A stretch of DNA of 64,000 nt from Brachypterus glaber (Eukaryota > Arthropoda > Insecta > Coleoptera > Kateretidae), in contig OY294049.1 in assembly GCA_958510825.1 (NCBI GenBank), positions 28,762,620-28,826,619 of the forward strand, read 5' to 3'. The notes below the pieces were generated by a model. The model saw only the letters and a program-made list of their open reading frames with translations, was not told the DNA's origin and did no database searches. The translations under genes were made by a program, and so were the position numbers. This document shows positions 10,759 to 21,210 of the stretch, piece by piece (position 1 is the first letter of the stretch; each line of letters begins with the position of its first letter).

Positions 10759-11559
10759 CAGGATCTCCCATAAGTCACTTTACTTTACTTTAAAAATTGA
10801 ATAACTTTAATGTTTCTCAATTTTTTTTTATTTCTTTCTTTCACAATATAGAGTACAGGAAATGACGTCCATTTTCCGCTTTGCAAGCACGGGCTCTTTT
10901 CATAATATTTTCCATGACGGCTCCTAACATGTGTGGCTCCAACTGGGGTCGTGCATCAACGTGAATTGCACCCCCTCAAGGTAACGGTTTGGTGCGGTGT
11001 AACATCCCAAATGGTAATCGGGCCTTACTTCTGCTAAGAAAATGGCAATACAGTTACGGTGAAGGGCGACCGATATCGCGCAATGCTGGAAAATTTTGTG
11101 CGCCCTGCAGTGAAGGACATGCCAGATACATGGTGGCAGCAAGATGGGGCAACTGCCCATGCGGCCAGAGCCGCAATGCAGCTTTTAAGCCAGATTTTCG
11201 AAGAGCGAATAATTTCGCGAATTTCGGATTTCCGGGATTTTCATTTTCCTTCACAATCGCCCGATTTGACAGCACCTGGTTTTTTTCTTTAGGGTTACCT
11301 AAAAGATCGCGTGTATGTCAACAATCCCAGGACTATTCAACAGCTTAAGCTATACATTTTAGGAGCCGTCATTTAAAATGTCGCGAAGAGAGCCCGTGCT
11401 TGCAAGGCGGAAAATTCGTCATTTAAAATACATGATTTTTCACACATAGTTAAAAAAATCAATTTCCTGTACTCAATATTGTAAAAATAAATTTAAAAAA
11501 TTTACAAACAAAAAAGTTATTCAATTTTTAAATTGTAAAGTGACTTATGGGCCACCCTG
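10759..11559 (+). mobile_element. Mariner-like element, internally deleted, long terminal repeats
   Basis: Ends CAGGATCTCCCATAAGTCAC and the inverse of CAGGGTGGCCCATAAGTCAC are flanked by TA on both sides (10757-10758 and 11560-11561). The inverted repeats run for about 170-200 bp (10759-10929 against 11359-11559), the left lacking about 38 bp present on the right. Between them lies about 430 bp of transposase remnant. Insertion was into the CCTATAGG-type repeat patch, which continues on both sides. Confidence 0.85.
10954..11350 (+). pseudogene. Mariner-like transposase fragment
   Basis: The central and C-terminal catalytic region of a Tc1/mariner-group transposase. A VTVWCGV segment is followed by a stop (within CTGCTAAGAAAATGG), then WQQDGATAHAARAAM, which holds the second catalytic Asp, and SPDLTAPGFFL followed by a second stop. 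In relatives the last block reads APDFFLW, so the third catalytic Asp appears replaced by Gly and the Trp codon by a stop. The N-terminal DNA-binding domain and the first catalytic Asp are absent. It cannot encode an active enzyme. Confidence 0.85.
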
Positions 11560-11561
11560 TA

Positions 11562-11640
11562 TTTATCCCTATGGAATCCTATAAAATTATTTCATAGGTT
11601 TAAGTAGGGAATGCCCTATAAAACATGTATATACCGTAAA
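11562..11640. repeat. CCTATAGG-type repeat patch, right of the mariner
   Basis: ATCCCTATGG, CATAGGTTTAAG and GCCCTATAAAA motifs continue the patch interrupted at 10757. Confidence 0.5.
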
Positions 11641-11779
11641 ATACTTACAACTTCAGCCCGTAAGCACTATTCAGTAATTCAAATGTTTAGCATGCAATGA
11701 AAATAGCTGTACTTTTTATAGTGCTCAAAAGTGGCCGCATTGAAAAACTAAGTACATTTATGATTAATATTTTATAGAC

Positions 11780-11914
11780 ATCCCTATTGAAAATGACGGG
11801 TCTGCGCGGGTATAAATGTGGCATAGACCGGACTTGAGCGGGTGAATTTCATCCGCTCAAGTCCGGTTTATGCACCATTTATACCCGCCCAGACCCGTCA
11901 TTTTCAGCAGGGAT
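11780..11914. repeat. Near-perfect hairpin, 135 bp
   Basis: Left arm ATCCCTATTGAAAATGACGG onward is repeated inverted in the right arm almost base for base: GGGTCTGCGCGGGTATAAAT and ACCGGACTTGAGCGG both recur inverted, around a tiny loop. The arms are about 63-65 bp. Much more GC-rich than the surroundings. Probably a minimal MITE; a structured RNA is an alternative that sequence alone cannot exclude. Confidence 0.8.
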
Positions 11915-12284
11915 AACTATTCAACATCTTAAAAAAAATTGATACTATTCGAGGTCTAAAATATTTTTTTTGCACGACCAAGACTAAAACCTAATTTTAC
12001 GCTTTCATTTTCGGGACTAAACCGTTTTTCTCCCAAGGGAATAAAAATAACGGCAACCTTGATAATATTAAAATATACTTACTATGTAGTTTGCTGGTTC
12101 AAAAATTAGGTTTGGTGATATTTTGTAATAAATTAACGATTCAAACCAATTTATTTGATTTTAACAAAGAAAACCTTTAAAAATAACATTGTTATAATAA
12201 TTTATACATAACTTAAAATTTATCATCTTCGTCCATTTTTTTGACGTTTGTGTCAACCATGTTAAAAAAAAATATATTTTAAGC
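11915..12284. other. AT-rich spacer, no gene seen
   Basis: No coding frame or repeat family recognised. Confidence 0.4.
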
Positions 12285-12467
12285 TTATGTAACATTCTTT
12301 TGCAGAATTTTACAAAAATATCTACTTTTTTCTTATGCATATTGTTACACCAGGCGAGAATTTATTTTTTAATTAGCTAAAGCTAAATTATTTAGCCTAA
12401 ATATAATCCTATTTGATTCTTAAAATATATCGCCTTTTAAATTCTGAAATATCGTATCTGAAAAATG

Positions 12468-12665
12468 CCTCCCATTAAAAAAAAAACACCAAACCAGCAA
12501 ACTACCAAACCAAACCATTATTAACGTAAACCAACGCCTGCTATTAAAAAAAAAACACACAAAACCAGCAAACTACCAAACCAAACCATTGTTAACGTAA
12601 ACCAACGCCTCCCATTTAAAAAAAAAACACCAAACCAGCAAACTACCAAAACTACTACTACCAGT
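12468..12665. repeat. About 67-bp tandem units in the left arm
   Basis: Three units starting near 12468, 12536 and 12608. Each has a CCTCCCATTAAAA-like start, an A-run, ACCAGCAAACTACCAAA and, in the first two, AACGTAAACCAACG. The right arm has about two inverted units at 19970-20118. Confidence 0.8.
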
Positions 12666-12690
12666 ACACTAGTTTTTTTGTTAGAATATA

Positions 12691-12981
12691 AGTTAGGTTT
12701 CGCTTAACACAAAAGGGTTTTTAAAAAATATTTATTTAACTTAAACACAAAAGAATTGTAAAAATAACACGTTACGTTGAATGGTCGAAAAATAATGAAT
12801 GAATAATAATTCTAAGTTTAACTTATATACTAAAATATCTGCTGAAGTTGCAGTTCTCACAGTCTGTGAGAACAGACTGTAAACAGTTCTCAGTAACGGA
12901 CGTGGTGGGCAGTATGGCTAGACATGTGTCAGCAGTTTTAGTCACGTACCGCATGTTCAACAGATAAGGCGAGATATAACA
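12691..12981 (-). repeat. 3' LTR of the errantivirus-like element
   Basis: About 291 bp. It differs from the copy at 19630-19920 at about three positions that I can see, including the first base (A here, T there), ACGTTGAATGGTCG against ACATTGAATGGTGG. A purine-rich priming tract lies directly inside at 12982-12995 on the minus strand. Confidence 0.9.
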
Positions 12982-13149
12982 GCTCTCCTTTTTAAGAAAG
13001 TTGCTAATCTATCGAAGAGTAGCAATTTCCTTTTAGAAATATTTAATGTAAAAATAATTATAATTAAAAAATCTTAAACTAATCTAATCTACCTCTAAAC
13101 ATATTTCAATCTTAACCTAATCTATAATAATTTAAGCCATGGTTTTATT

Positions 13150-15000
13150 TGGGTTGTTAATTTCTACCATTTCGCTTTCTTCAATCGCTGGATCAGAAAG
13201 TCCACTAAGACTCGGACGTCTTCTAACGTATCTCGTAAAAATGGATCTCCTAGGCTCTGGGACTCTAGGTGGAAAAGGATTGTCGTCAGGTGGTGGATTT
13301 CTATAATTTTACTTCCCTTTCTGTTTAATTTACATTTATAGAATATAATGAAGATTGTTAGTACAATTATAATTGTAATTGTAAAATATGTGAACCAAGA
13401 CCAATTTTTCTTAATGAAAGGTTCATTAATAATTTTGTCTAATTCTTCACTATATTTAATTTGTGTTCTGCTGTGTTTAGTTCGTTAAGATTTAATTTGT
13501 TAATTTTCAGCGGTGTGAGTTTTGGAAGATTTGTGGCATCTGGTAGTCCTTCACAACATTCGAAGGGGATGTTTGGAGTTTGTAGTATGACTGAGAAATT
13601 TGAAGTTTTTTCGTATGATGATAATATCCTTGTTGCACCAACATAACCGGAGCATAAGGGTTGTAGTCTCAAAACTGAATTTTGAGTTATAAAAATGGAT
13701 TTTGTGGGTTTATTTAGACAAGTAACTGTGAGTGGAACTTTGTAGGAGATAACAACTAACCAGTTGTTTGGTTCTAATGGTTGGACATTGTAGTCTTCGA
13801 TATTAAGTGTTGATATGACAAGTTTGTGGTAGTTTTATAGGGTGATTTAAAATTTGTGTTTCACATGGAGCAGCAGCGTCGATTGGATAGGTGACCAGGT
13901 TGTAACAGATTTTAATTCTGTTTCCTGTTGCTGGCAGGCCCCTGCATTTGTCCATGTTGGGAACTTGTGTATAAAATACATCGTCTTCGGATACAGCTAT
14001 ATACTTTAAGGAGGTTAGGATTGTGTGGAACAAATTCTAGGGTCGAGGGTAGGTAGGGAATATAAATGGAGGAGGGTTAATAATTACGTTCAACTAACGG
14101 GATTGTTAAAATAAAAATTAATTTGTTCTGTTTGATAAGCTTCAAGCTTGATTATATCGAGATAGTTCGCAATATTATGAAAGGCGGGTTGCAGGGGTAG
14201 CACACTTTTTTCAGTGGCTTGTGATATTTTCGAGAGTTGATCTAGTAAGTCTAGAGGTTGAATAATTGAAGGATGAAGTACTTGTAGTCTAGCAAATGTA
14301 ATACTGTTCAAAATATCGTCTAATTCGTGTTCAATCAGCATGAAGGATTCTATTAACTGCTCACATACATTAAATATTTTTAATTTAGATTCGAAATAGT
14401 TTTGATTATCGGTAATATTATATAAAGCCTTTTCTATTACCTTAATATCATTATTAAAAGTTTCTTCGCCAACCTGTAACTTTTGAATTGTGTAATTAAA
14501 ATGTTTAATGGTTTGTGTCGTTACTAATATTTGGTTTTTCATTAAATTTTGTAATTCGTGTTCGTCTCTTCTAATTTGTTAATACATTTTTCGTAATATT
14601 TACCATCACTGGCGTCAAGATTTTCAGTGATGCTTTTCCAAAGGGAACCGATACCATTTAAAATGCCTCTTTTAACTCTATCGTAGGAGGTAGTGTCTCC
14701 TCGTATTTCCATGAATTTGTTTGTAATAGTTTCTGAAATTCTATCTAATATGTGCGTATGTGATCGAACGTCAGTAGCGAAATATAATAGTCGGGGGTTA
14801 TTGTTTAAATTAAATAAATCATTTACATGTTTAAGGATAATTTTGTTGTTTTCAAAGGTACTTCGTAAGAGAGAGATATCTTTGTAAACCAGTAATTTCC
14901 ATTGATCGTTTGAAATTTTTATTGAACCTTCATTATGATAGTATATGATTAGAGCATTGTTTAATGGGGTAATTGTGAAGGGTTCCTGGGATCTGCATAT
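13150..15000 (-). pseudogene. env: Env-like glycoprotein gene, broken
   Basis: Third coding region, downstream of pol, in the position of errantivirus env. Open segments lie at 14090-14542, 13803-14033 and 13439-13672 in differing frames, with more matching-looking sequence up to about 15000. The upstream segment is helical and heptad-like; the middle segment is Cys-containing, as in an ectodomain; a strongly hydrophobic stretch followed by Lys/Arg at about 13320-13430 looks like a membrane anchor with a short tail. Insect errantivirus Env proteins are related to baculovirus F proteins; assignment here rests on position and general character, not on a clear sequence motif. At least two or three frame breaks make the gene non-functional. 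Confidence 0.6.
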
Positions 15001-15011
15001 TTGAAGGATTT

Positions 15012-16325
15012 TTACAGCTGTCCAGAGGGACCTGCAACAATTTCATCAATTTCAGATTCATTGTCAGATTCAGGTTTCCGTGGGGTATAAGGTTTTAACC
15101 TGTCGAAATTTACCTTAGTTCTATTGCTATTATTGCTAATAATTGCTGAGTTTGTAAAAACTTCTTCGATTTTATAGGGGCCTAGATATTTTGGTTTTAA
15201 TTTATGCCCGATCTGTGATTCTTTGAGCCAGACTTGTTGTCCGACGGTAAACATATGGGGCTTAGGGTTTACATGTTTATCGAAACGTTCCTTTGCTTTC
15301 TCTTTTGACCTTTGAATTTTGGCCCAAGCAAGCTCATAATTGTGGGACATTTTGTTATTCAAATCGCGTATATATTTGCTTACTAATTCGGTTTGGTTGT
15401 AGAGTTTCTCCGCAGGTCTGGATGCGGTATGGCTAAATACTAGTTCATGAGGGGTAAAACCAGTAGTTGAGCATAAGCTATTGTTATGAGCAACCATGGC
15501 ATACGGTAAAATTCCAAAAGGGTTTTCATCCGGAAATTCGAGGCTTTGAGCTCTAAGTATTTCCGAAAGGGTTGAATGAAATCTTTCAACCGAGCCATTT
15601 GATTGGGGGTGTGTGACTCAACTAAATGTTATCTTAAAGTCGTATAGTTTGGCTAGGTCGTACAAGAGCTGATTATCGAATTCGCTTCCGTGATCAGTGT
15701 GTATTCTTAGGGGTGTTCCGTAATGTTGAAAAAATACCATAAGAGTATTGTAAACAGATCTATATTAATGCGTTCAAATGGAGTGTTAGGGGTTTCGGTT
15801 ACTACGAGGGGTCTTTCCATGTTTTGTCTATTTATTTTTATTTGTGCACATATTTCACAGGATTTAATATAACTTTCTACTTCCTTTTGAAGGTTAGGCC
15901 AATTGTATTTTAGTCTAATTCTACGATACGTTTTTTATACCGCGATGTAAATTGTTTTTTCCGTCATGGTATTGCGATATAATAATAGGACGTTGGTCGA
16001 GATCTGGTTCAAAGACTATATTCCGGCAGATTACAAAATTTATGTCTATGTCAGCGAACATAAAGCTTAAGAGTTCGGGGAGTTTTAGATCAGGTACGTC
16101 TTCAATATAGTAAGTTTCGTTTGGTATAAATTTTTCTTTGTCGATATGAAAGAGAACAAACGTATTTGTTGAAGGGAGGGGGATAATGTAATATTTTCTG
16201 TTGGGAACCGATGCACTAGTAGTTATGTTAATGCGTTGGACAGAAAATTCTGTTTCGTCATCTATAAAGTCTTCTAAAATGATTTCGTGTAGGGTTTCTA
16301 ATCCCTGTTGTTTGAAAAATGGCAC
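15012..16325 (-). pseudogene. pol: Integrase region of pol, with internal deletion
   Basis: Integrase joins retroviral cDNA to host DNA. The upper open segment (15921-16325) ends with YHDGKNNLHRGI, typical of the start of the zinc-binding region in this group; a Cys pair of that domain can be seen downstream in another frame. The catalytic core has D in INIDL, D in HTDHGSEFD and E in NGSVERFH, but only about 19 residues separate the first two acids instead of roughly 60, so about 40 codons are missing together with a frame change. A stop also interrupts the core before THPQSNG. The final 161-codon segment (15012-15497) is intact and contains the C-terminal DNA-binding region (VGQQVWLK, KYLGPYKI, RLKPY). 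Confidence 0.85.
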
Positions 16326-16725
16326 GATATTTTTATGTTTTTTATCAAAAAGTTGTTCGTTAGAATATGTAACTTTAGAGTGATTGATGATTGATTTTTC
16401 CCGGTAGACTTTTGTAAAAAATTTATATTCTTTGCTAATTGCTTCTGGGGCTATCTCTGTTCGTCAGTCTCGTCATCAGTATGAAATATTCTAAATGTAT
16501 TTAGAGGTACAATTTCTGTTGTTAAGTTAGTAGTAAGGTAGATCTGAATGTTAAAATTTGAATCTAGGATTATAACTTTTAAAAGTTTGTGTACTATTTT
16601 CCAGTTTAGTTTGTCCAAGCCACATCCAATTTTTGGCTATGCCAAATTAAAATCCTTATTTTCCTCGCAAATTAACTTTAGGTTCTGTATATAAATTAAA
16701 CACCTTTCGTTTTAAATACCAAACA

Positions 16726-17391
16726 TTATCTCGTCCATAACGCGCTGGGTGCGTTTTTTAATCCGAACGGCATTTGTCTGAATTCGTAATGGCCGTTATT
16801 TACAGAGAACGCTGTTTTTATATCTCCAGGGTTAATTTCTATTTGGTAATACCCGTTTACTAAATCCATGATAGTAAAGTAATGTGATTTTCCTAATTGA
16901 TCAAGGAGGTCGGTAATATTTGGGAGGGGATACCTATCTCCTACCGTAACATCATTTAATTTGCGGTAATCGATGACTGTTCTCCATCTTTGTTTACCGG
17001 TTGCATCTAATTTCTTTGGTATAACCCAAACGGGGCTGGACCATGGTGATATGGAGGGTTGAATTATATTTTGGTCAAGCATGTCTTTGATTTGTCTTTT
17101 AATTTCTTCCTTATGAACATGGGGGTACCGGTATGATTTAGTAAAAATGGGTCTCGCGTCTCCCGTGTTGATATCGTGCTTAATTTTATTTGTAAATGTC
17201 AGTTTGTCTCCATCTAGGTAAAAGATATCCGAGTATTTCATACATAAATTTGTTACAAGTTCCGATTCTTCAAAATTTAGATGTTCTAATCTTAAAACGT
17301 ATCGGATTTTATTCTTTCGAGAATGATCGTCAGTTGTGTCGTCTGTTTGAATAATTTCGTTAATTTTTTCATAATGGTTAATTGTGGCCAC
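16726..17391 (-). pseudogene. pol: Reverse transcriptase N-terminal half, truncated
   Basis: This frame carries the first half of a gypsy-type reverse transcriptase: SPWSSPVWVIPKK, VIDYRKLND, the catalytic block with Asp in FTIMDLVNGYYQI, and MPFGLKNAPSA. It then ends, and the sequence passes within a few hundred bases to integrase-proximal sequence. The YxDD catalytic box, thumb, connection and RNase H are missing, so an internal deletion of about 1 kb or more has removed the heart of pol. A frame change separates it from the protease frame above. Confidence 0.9.
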
Positions 17392-17699
17392 GTTGAATGG
17401 TTCTAATTTTAGTTCGGGTAAATCGCATGATTTTAAAATTGAATTTGCGTTAGCTATGGTGGTAAAAAGTTCTCCATTATTATCTATATGTACGATAGAG
17501 TATGCAATTTTTATACCATCGAAAGAAATAGAATGACAAATAGCGTCAGTGTTACGCAGGTTACATTTTAGTTTAAATACTTTCTCGCAACGAGGTTCAA
17601 TAATAATTGAATTTTTTATGGGGATTTCGGTATCAGATTTTATTTTATTATTAAACTTAATTGGATATGATTGTTCACTTTCTTTTATATTATAATCGA

Positions 17700-18269
17700 T
17701 TAATTGACTAATGCCAATATTGGGAAAACATGATTGACCAGCAGAAGATCCGCTAGCAATAGAAGGTTGATTGACGGCACACCCGTTAACAACATTTTCA
17801 TTGGGAGATTTGGTAATATTTTCTTGGATAGGTTGATTGACGGACAGCCCGTTATCAACAGTATTTTTTTTATATTATTACTTATATCTATAGAAATAGT
17901 GTCGCTTAGTTTAAATATTGAAAGGAATTTAAAGTTCGTATGTAGGGTCCTGTTTTTAAAGTCTGTCATGCAGACATAGTGTTCTAAAAAATCTACACCG
18001 AGTATTCCGTCGAATTCGATATTGATTTCAACGACATACACTTTGTGCGGGTCTTGTGGTCTAAATGGTACCCAAGTTGAGTTTTCAATTAAAATAGGTT
18101 GATTTGATATACCCTGAATAATGATATTTTCTTTTGTTAAATTAAAATTTGTTAAGGTATGTGGACGTATAATTGAAATGGCCGCCCCAGAATCTATAAG
18201 TAGTTTGAATTGATTTTGTGAATCGTTTATATAAAATAGGTTATTGGATTTAGTTGCGTACCCCTTCAA
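17700..18269 (-). CDS. pol: Retroviral-type aspartic protease region of pol
   Basis: A 189-codon frame at the start of pol. LLIDSGAAISII (around residues 24-35) is the catalytic DSG motif of a retropepsin, and GILGVDFLEHY (around 88-98) is the conserved second block. It would cleave Gag-Pol. It overlaps or abuts the end of gag near 18270 and runs out at 17700, after which pol continues in another frame, so the polyprotein is broken here. The first Met may be internal, since pol is expected to be made by frameshift from gag. Confidence 0.85.
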   Translation of the reverse strand: MKGYATKSNNLFYINDSQNQFKLLIDSGAAISIIRPHTLTNFNLTKENIIIQGISNQPILIENSTWVPFRPQDPHKVYVVEINIEFDGILGVDFLEHYVCMTDFKNRTLHTNFKFLSIFKLSDTISIDISNNIKKILLITGCPSINLSKKILPNLPMKMLLTGVPSINLLLLADLLLVNHVFPILALVN

Positions 18270-18272
18270 AAC

Positions 18273-19384
18273 ATTTATATATTCATATGTTGGAAATTCT
18301 GTACCGGAAAATCCTGAGTTTCTGGGCTTGCTTGAGTATGTTGAACCAGGTCGCCAGACTCCTGGTTCCTTTGCGAGTTTAAATGGAACGTTAGAATTTG
18401 AGAGGCCCCGGGTTCGATCCCCGGTATCTTATTTTGTGTTGGATTCCGGTTTGAGCTAGTTGAAGTTTGATTATTTTGCTGATTAAAATAATTTGAATTA
18501 GCGTTAGCATTCTGTCGTCTTAAACAATCATTTATAGAATGTCCTGGGCGTTTACAGTAATTGCACGTAATCGTAGTTTGGTTACGTTGTTGATCGTTTG
18601 AGGGTGGATAGCGGTTAAATGGTTATCTACTGGTATTATTATTATTTGTATTTGGAAAATTTTGTCGAAAATTTGTATTTGGAATAGCTGGTCTCTGTCT
18701 GTTTAATTGTCTAGGATAAGTTCGTTGATTTTCAAGGTATGAAAGTTGCTGTTCGCGGCTAATGCGAGCAGACGCTTCCAGGATTGTTTGGGGGTTCGAC
18801 GCCCGTACGGTACTACTAATTTTTGGATCTAATCCCGTTAGGAGAGTGTCCAAACACATAGAATCGATAATAATGTTTTGTGCGTATTTTTGATCGGGGC
18901 TCAGATTCTGTCTATTTATGGCAGCGTATAATTTTGAATTATGACTTTGTATACGATTAGTAAATAGTAACGGTGATTCATTATTTCCTTGTTTCATTAG
19001 CTGGAGATCGTGCATTAATCCTGAAAGGTCCCTAGTATCCCCAAAATGGGTTAATAGTAAATCCTTTATATAAGTAATGAAATGTCGGCTATTAACCAGT
19101 TGTGATGCCCGTCCACGTAATTTATTTTTTATGTGCACGGTTAACAGAAACCTCTGCTGACCTACAGCGATTTGGTGCGCTGTATCGCACGCATTAATAA
19201 AAGAATTTAATAGTACTTGGTCCCCGTCATATTCAGGGACTAAGGCGAACAACTCCGCTAACTTGTAGTTCTCGATTATTACATGCTCCTCTTTAATGCG
19301 AGGTTGTGTATTTTCGACAGTAGGTTGTATATCAACATGGGGTTGATCGTTTTCAACGGAGGGTCTCTGGTCTAGGTTAGTCAT
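18273..19384 (-). pseudogene. gag: Gag with in-frame stop and CCHC zinc knuckle
   Basis: Gag forms the particle core and binds the RNA. The frame opens at 19480, but the Met at 19384 (MTNLDQRPSV) is the more plausible start because upstream residues are hydrophobic and not conserved-looking. A helical capsid-like domain is followed by an Asn/Arg-rich tail. A TAA at 18623-18625 interrupts the frame, which then continues without a shift through a zinc knuckle, CNYCKRPGHSINDC (CX2CX4HX4C), near 18535-18580, and on to about 18273. The stop therefore removes the nucleocapsid part. The rest of the frame is well preserved. Confidence 0.85.
18399..18427 (+). other. tRNA TPsiC-arm-like sequence inside gag
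   Basis: GGCCCCGGGTTCGATCCCCG contains a perfect B-box-type core (GGTTCGATCCC) and a 5-bp CCGGG/CCCGG stem with a 7-base loop, as in the T arm of a tRNA. It lies opposite to the gag strand. No full cloverleaf is seen upstream, so it is not called a tRNA gene. Chance or capture of a tRNA/SINE fragment are both possible. Confidence 0.45.
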
Positions 19385-19610
19385 ATTGAGGTACTTAGTT
19401 TCTAAATGAACGTAATTAAACAATAAAGTAGTGGGACGTAAAGGAATATTTAAGGATACAAAGTATATAAAAAATAACAAAAGACAAGAATATCACTTAC
19501 ACAAGTTGATGTGTTGCTTTCATCAGTTTGGTTCAAAGCACTCAAGTTCGTTTCACTTTTTAAGAATATGAATTCACACGTTGGTTACTTAGTTCGCCAA
19601 CGTAAAGTGA

Positions 19611-19628
19611 ATCCTACCGACTGCTCCA
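19611..19628 (-). promoter_or_regulatory. Primer-binding site
   Basis: In coding orientation TGGAGCAGTCGGTAGGAT lies one base inside the 5' LTR. It resembles the tRNA-Ser primer sites of 17.6/297/ZAM-type errantiviruses (recalled, not checked), with one change in the usual TGGCGC start. Confidence 0.65.
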
Positions 19629-19629
19629 A

Positions 19630-19920
19630 TGTTAGGTTTCGCTTAACACAAAAGGGTTTTTAAAAAATATTTATTTAACTTAAACACAAAAGAATTGTAA
19701 AAATAACACGTTACATTGAATGGTGGAAAAATAATGAATGAATAATAATTCTAAGTTTAACTTATATACTAAAATATCTGCTGAAGTTGCAGTTCTCACA
19801 GTCTGTGAGAACAGACTGTAAACAGTTCTCAGTAACGGACGTGGTGGGCAGTATGGCTAGACATGTGTCAGCAGTTTTAGTCACGTACCGCATGTTCAAC
19901 AGATAAGGCGAGATATAACA
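19630..19920 (-). repeat. 5' LTR of the errantivirus-like element
   Basis: Partner of the repeat at 12691-12981. In coding orientation it would carry promoter and start of transcription. It contains an internal short palindrome, CTCACAGTCTGTGAG. Confidence 0.9.
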
Positions 19921-20298
19921 TATATAGCAAAATATTGTTAAAATACTCACGAATTTCTGTTTGATTTTTTTAATGGGGGCATTGGTTTACGTTAACAATG
20001 GTTTGGTTTGGTAGTTTGCTGGTTTGGTGTTTTTTTTTAATGGGAGGCGTTGGTTAACGTTAATAATGGCTTGGTTTGGTAGTTTGCTGGTTTGGTCTTT
20101 TTTTTTAATGGGAGGCATATTTCAGATACGATATTTCAGAATTTAGGAGGCGATATATTTTAAGAATCAAATAGGATTATATTTAGGCTAAATAATTTAG
20201 CTTTAGCTAATTAAAAAATAAATGCTTGCCTGGTGTAACAATATGCATAAGAAAAAAGTAGATATTTTTGTAAAATTCTGCAAAAGAATGTTACATAA

Positions 20299-21194
20299 CC
20301 CTAAAATAACTTTAGGCATACGTCAAAACAGAATCAGTGCGCATGCTCTGGATTCTTCTCATTACTGCGGGAAACATTTCGCAATTTACAGGCATCTTGA
20401 TTAAATTACGAAAATAAAACAACCGATTTTAGACGCATGGTTTTTAATTTTAATTTTATCCACCTACCTAAATTATGTTTGGTCCTGCAAAAAATAGTGT
20501 ATATACCTCAGGACTAAAAGAGTATTCAGAAGAATTCACAAAAAAAAATATTGAAGACCGTGGACCGTTTGAAAGGCAAACAAAAATTTAGATTTTTTTT
20601 TACCGCTAATATGTATGATTACTCAAAAACGGTATATGATGAAAATATTAAACTAGAGACCTAAAGCTAAACTAGAGACTTGAAGCTTCAATATTCTTTT
20701 TTATCATTGCTCTTGCCTTTTAAAAATCACCTAAAAGTTTAGGATGTTTTTTATAATTTATGTTCAATATATGACCCTGCACAAAAAAAACCCAGTTCGT
20801 GTGTCAAAATTATTTATTTTTTCGGATTCCTATGTAAAAAGCTTTTTTACATAATAATCTGACAAAAAAATTAAATACATACATTTGACACAGGGTATTC
20901 TGTTTTTATCACCTGGTATTCATTTTTATTGTATAAATGGGCTTTAATATTAATTAATTTATTCACTGCATGAATCTCTTAAATAAAAATATTCATTTAA
21001 AAACGTTTATATTTCTTTTGGCCCCCCCCTGGAAGCGAATAAAAAATATATGTTAAGCTTTTGGCAAGATTCTTATTTAAAATTAGGGTTGGAATACGTA
21101 GTTCAAAGGTTCGCTCATATTTGAAAGAAAAAATCTTAATTCTACTCTGAAAAGTAAAGAAGTTGTAGCTATCAAAGGTTCAGGTTCGTTCCTA
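20299..21194. other. AT-rich spacer, no gene seen
   Basis: No supported gene or repeat family in this stretch. Confidence 0.4.
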
Positions 21195-21210
21195 CCCTAT
21201 CAAAAATCTC

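Larger units (their letters stand above)
12691..19920 (-). mobile_element. Gypsy-type LTR retrotransposon with env-like gene (errantivirus-like)
   Basis: Two direct repeats of about 291 bp bound the element, and gag, protease, reverse transcriptase, integrase and an env-like region follow in that order on the minus strand. TATA at 12687-12690 and 19921-19924 is the likely 4-bp target duplication. In coding orientation the LTR starts TGTTATATC and ends CCTAACA. A purine-rich tract (AAAAAGGAGAGC) abuts the 3' LTR and a primer site follows the 5' LTR. Order, tRNA-Ser-type primer site and AT-rich target fit insect errantiviruses. The internal region is disabled by stops, frameshifts and deletions. 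It is an old-style endogenous copy, not a functional virus. Confidence 0.9.
12285..20298. mobile_element. Inverted-repeat element split by an LTR retrotransposon
   Basis: TTATGTAACATTCTTTTGCA at 12285 is matched inverted at about 20279-20298, and the similarity runs through both arms (12285-12686 and 19925-20298), including a 20-base block starting AATTAGCTAAAGC. The inner parts of the arms are tandem units of about 67 bp. With the LTR element and one TATA copy removed, the two arms lie almost back to back, giving a foldback of about 0.8 kb. Outer boundaries may extend slightly beyond those given. Confidence 0.75.

Noticed and set aside
14693..14887. Plus-strand 64-codon frame within the errantivirus env region
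   Set aside because: It lies opposite the env-like coding sequence and has no recognisable content.
18399..18427. A functional tRNA gene
   Set aside because: Only a T-arm-like hairpin is visible; no acceptor stem, D arm or anticodon arm could be placed upstream.
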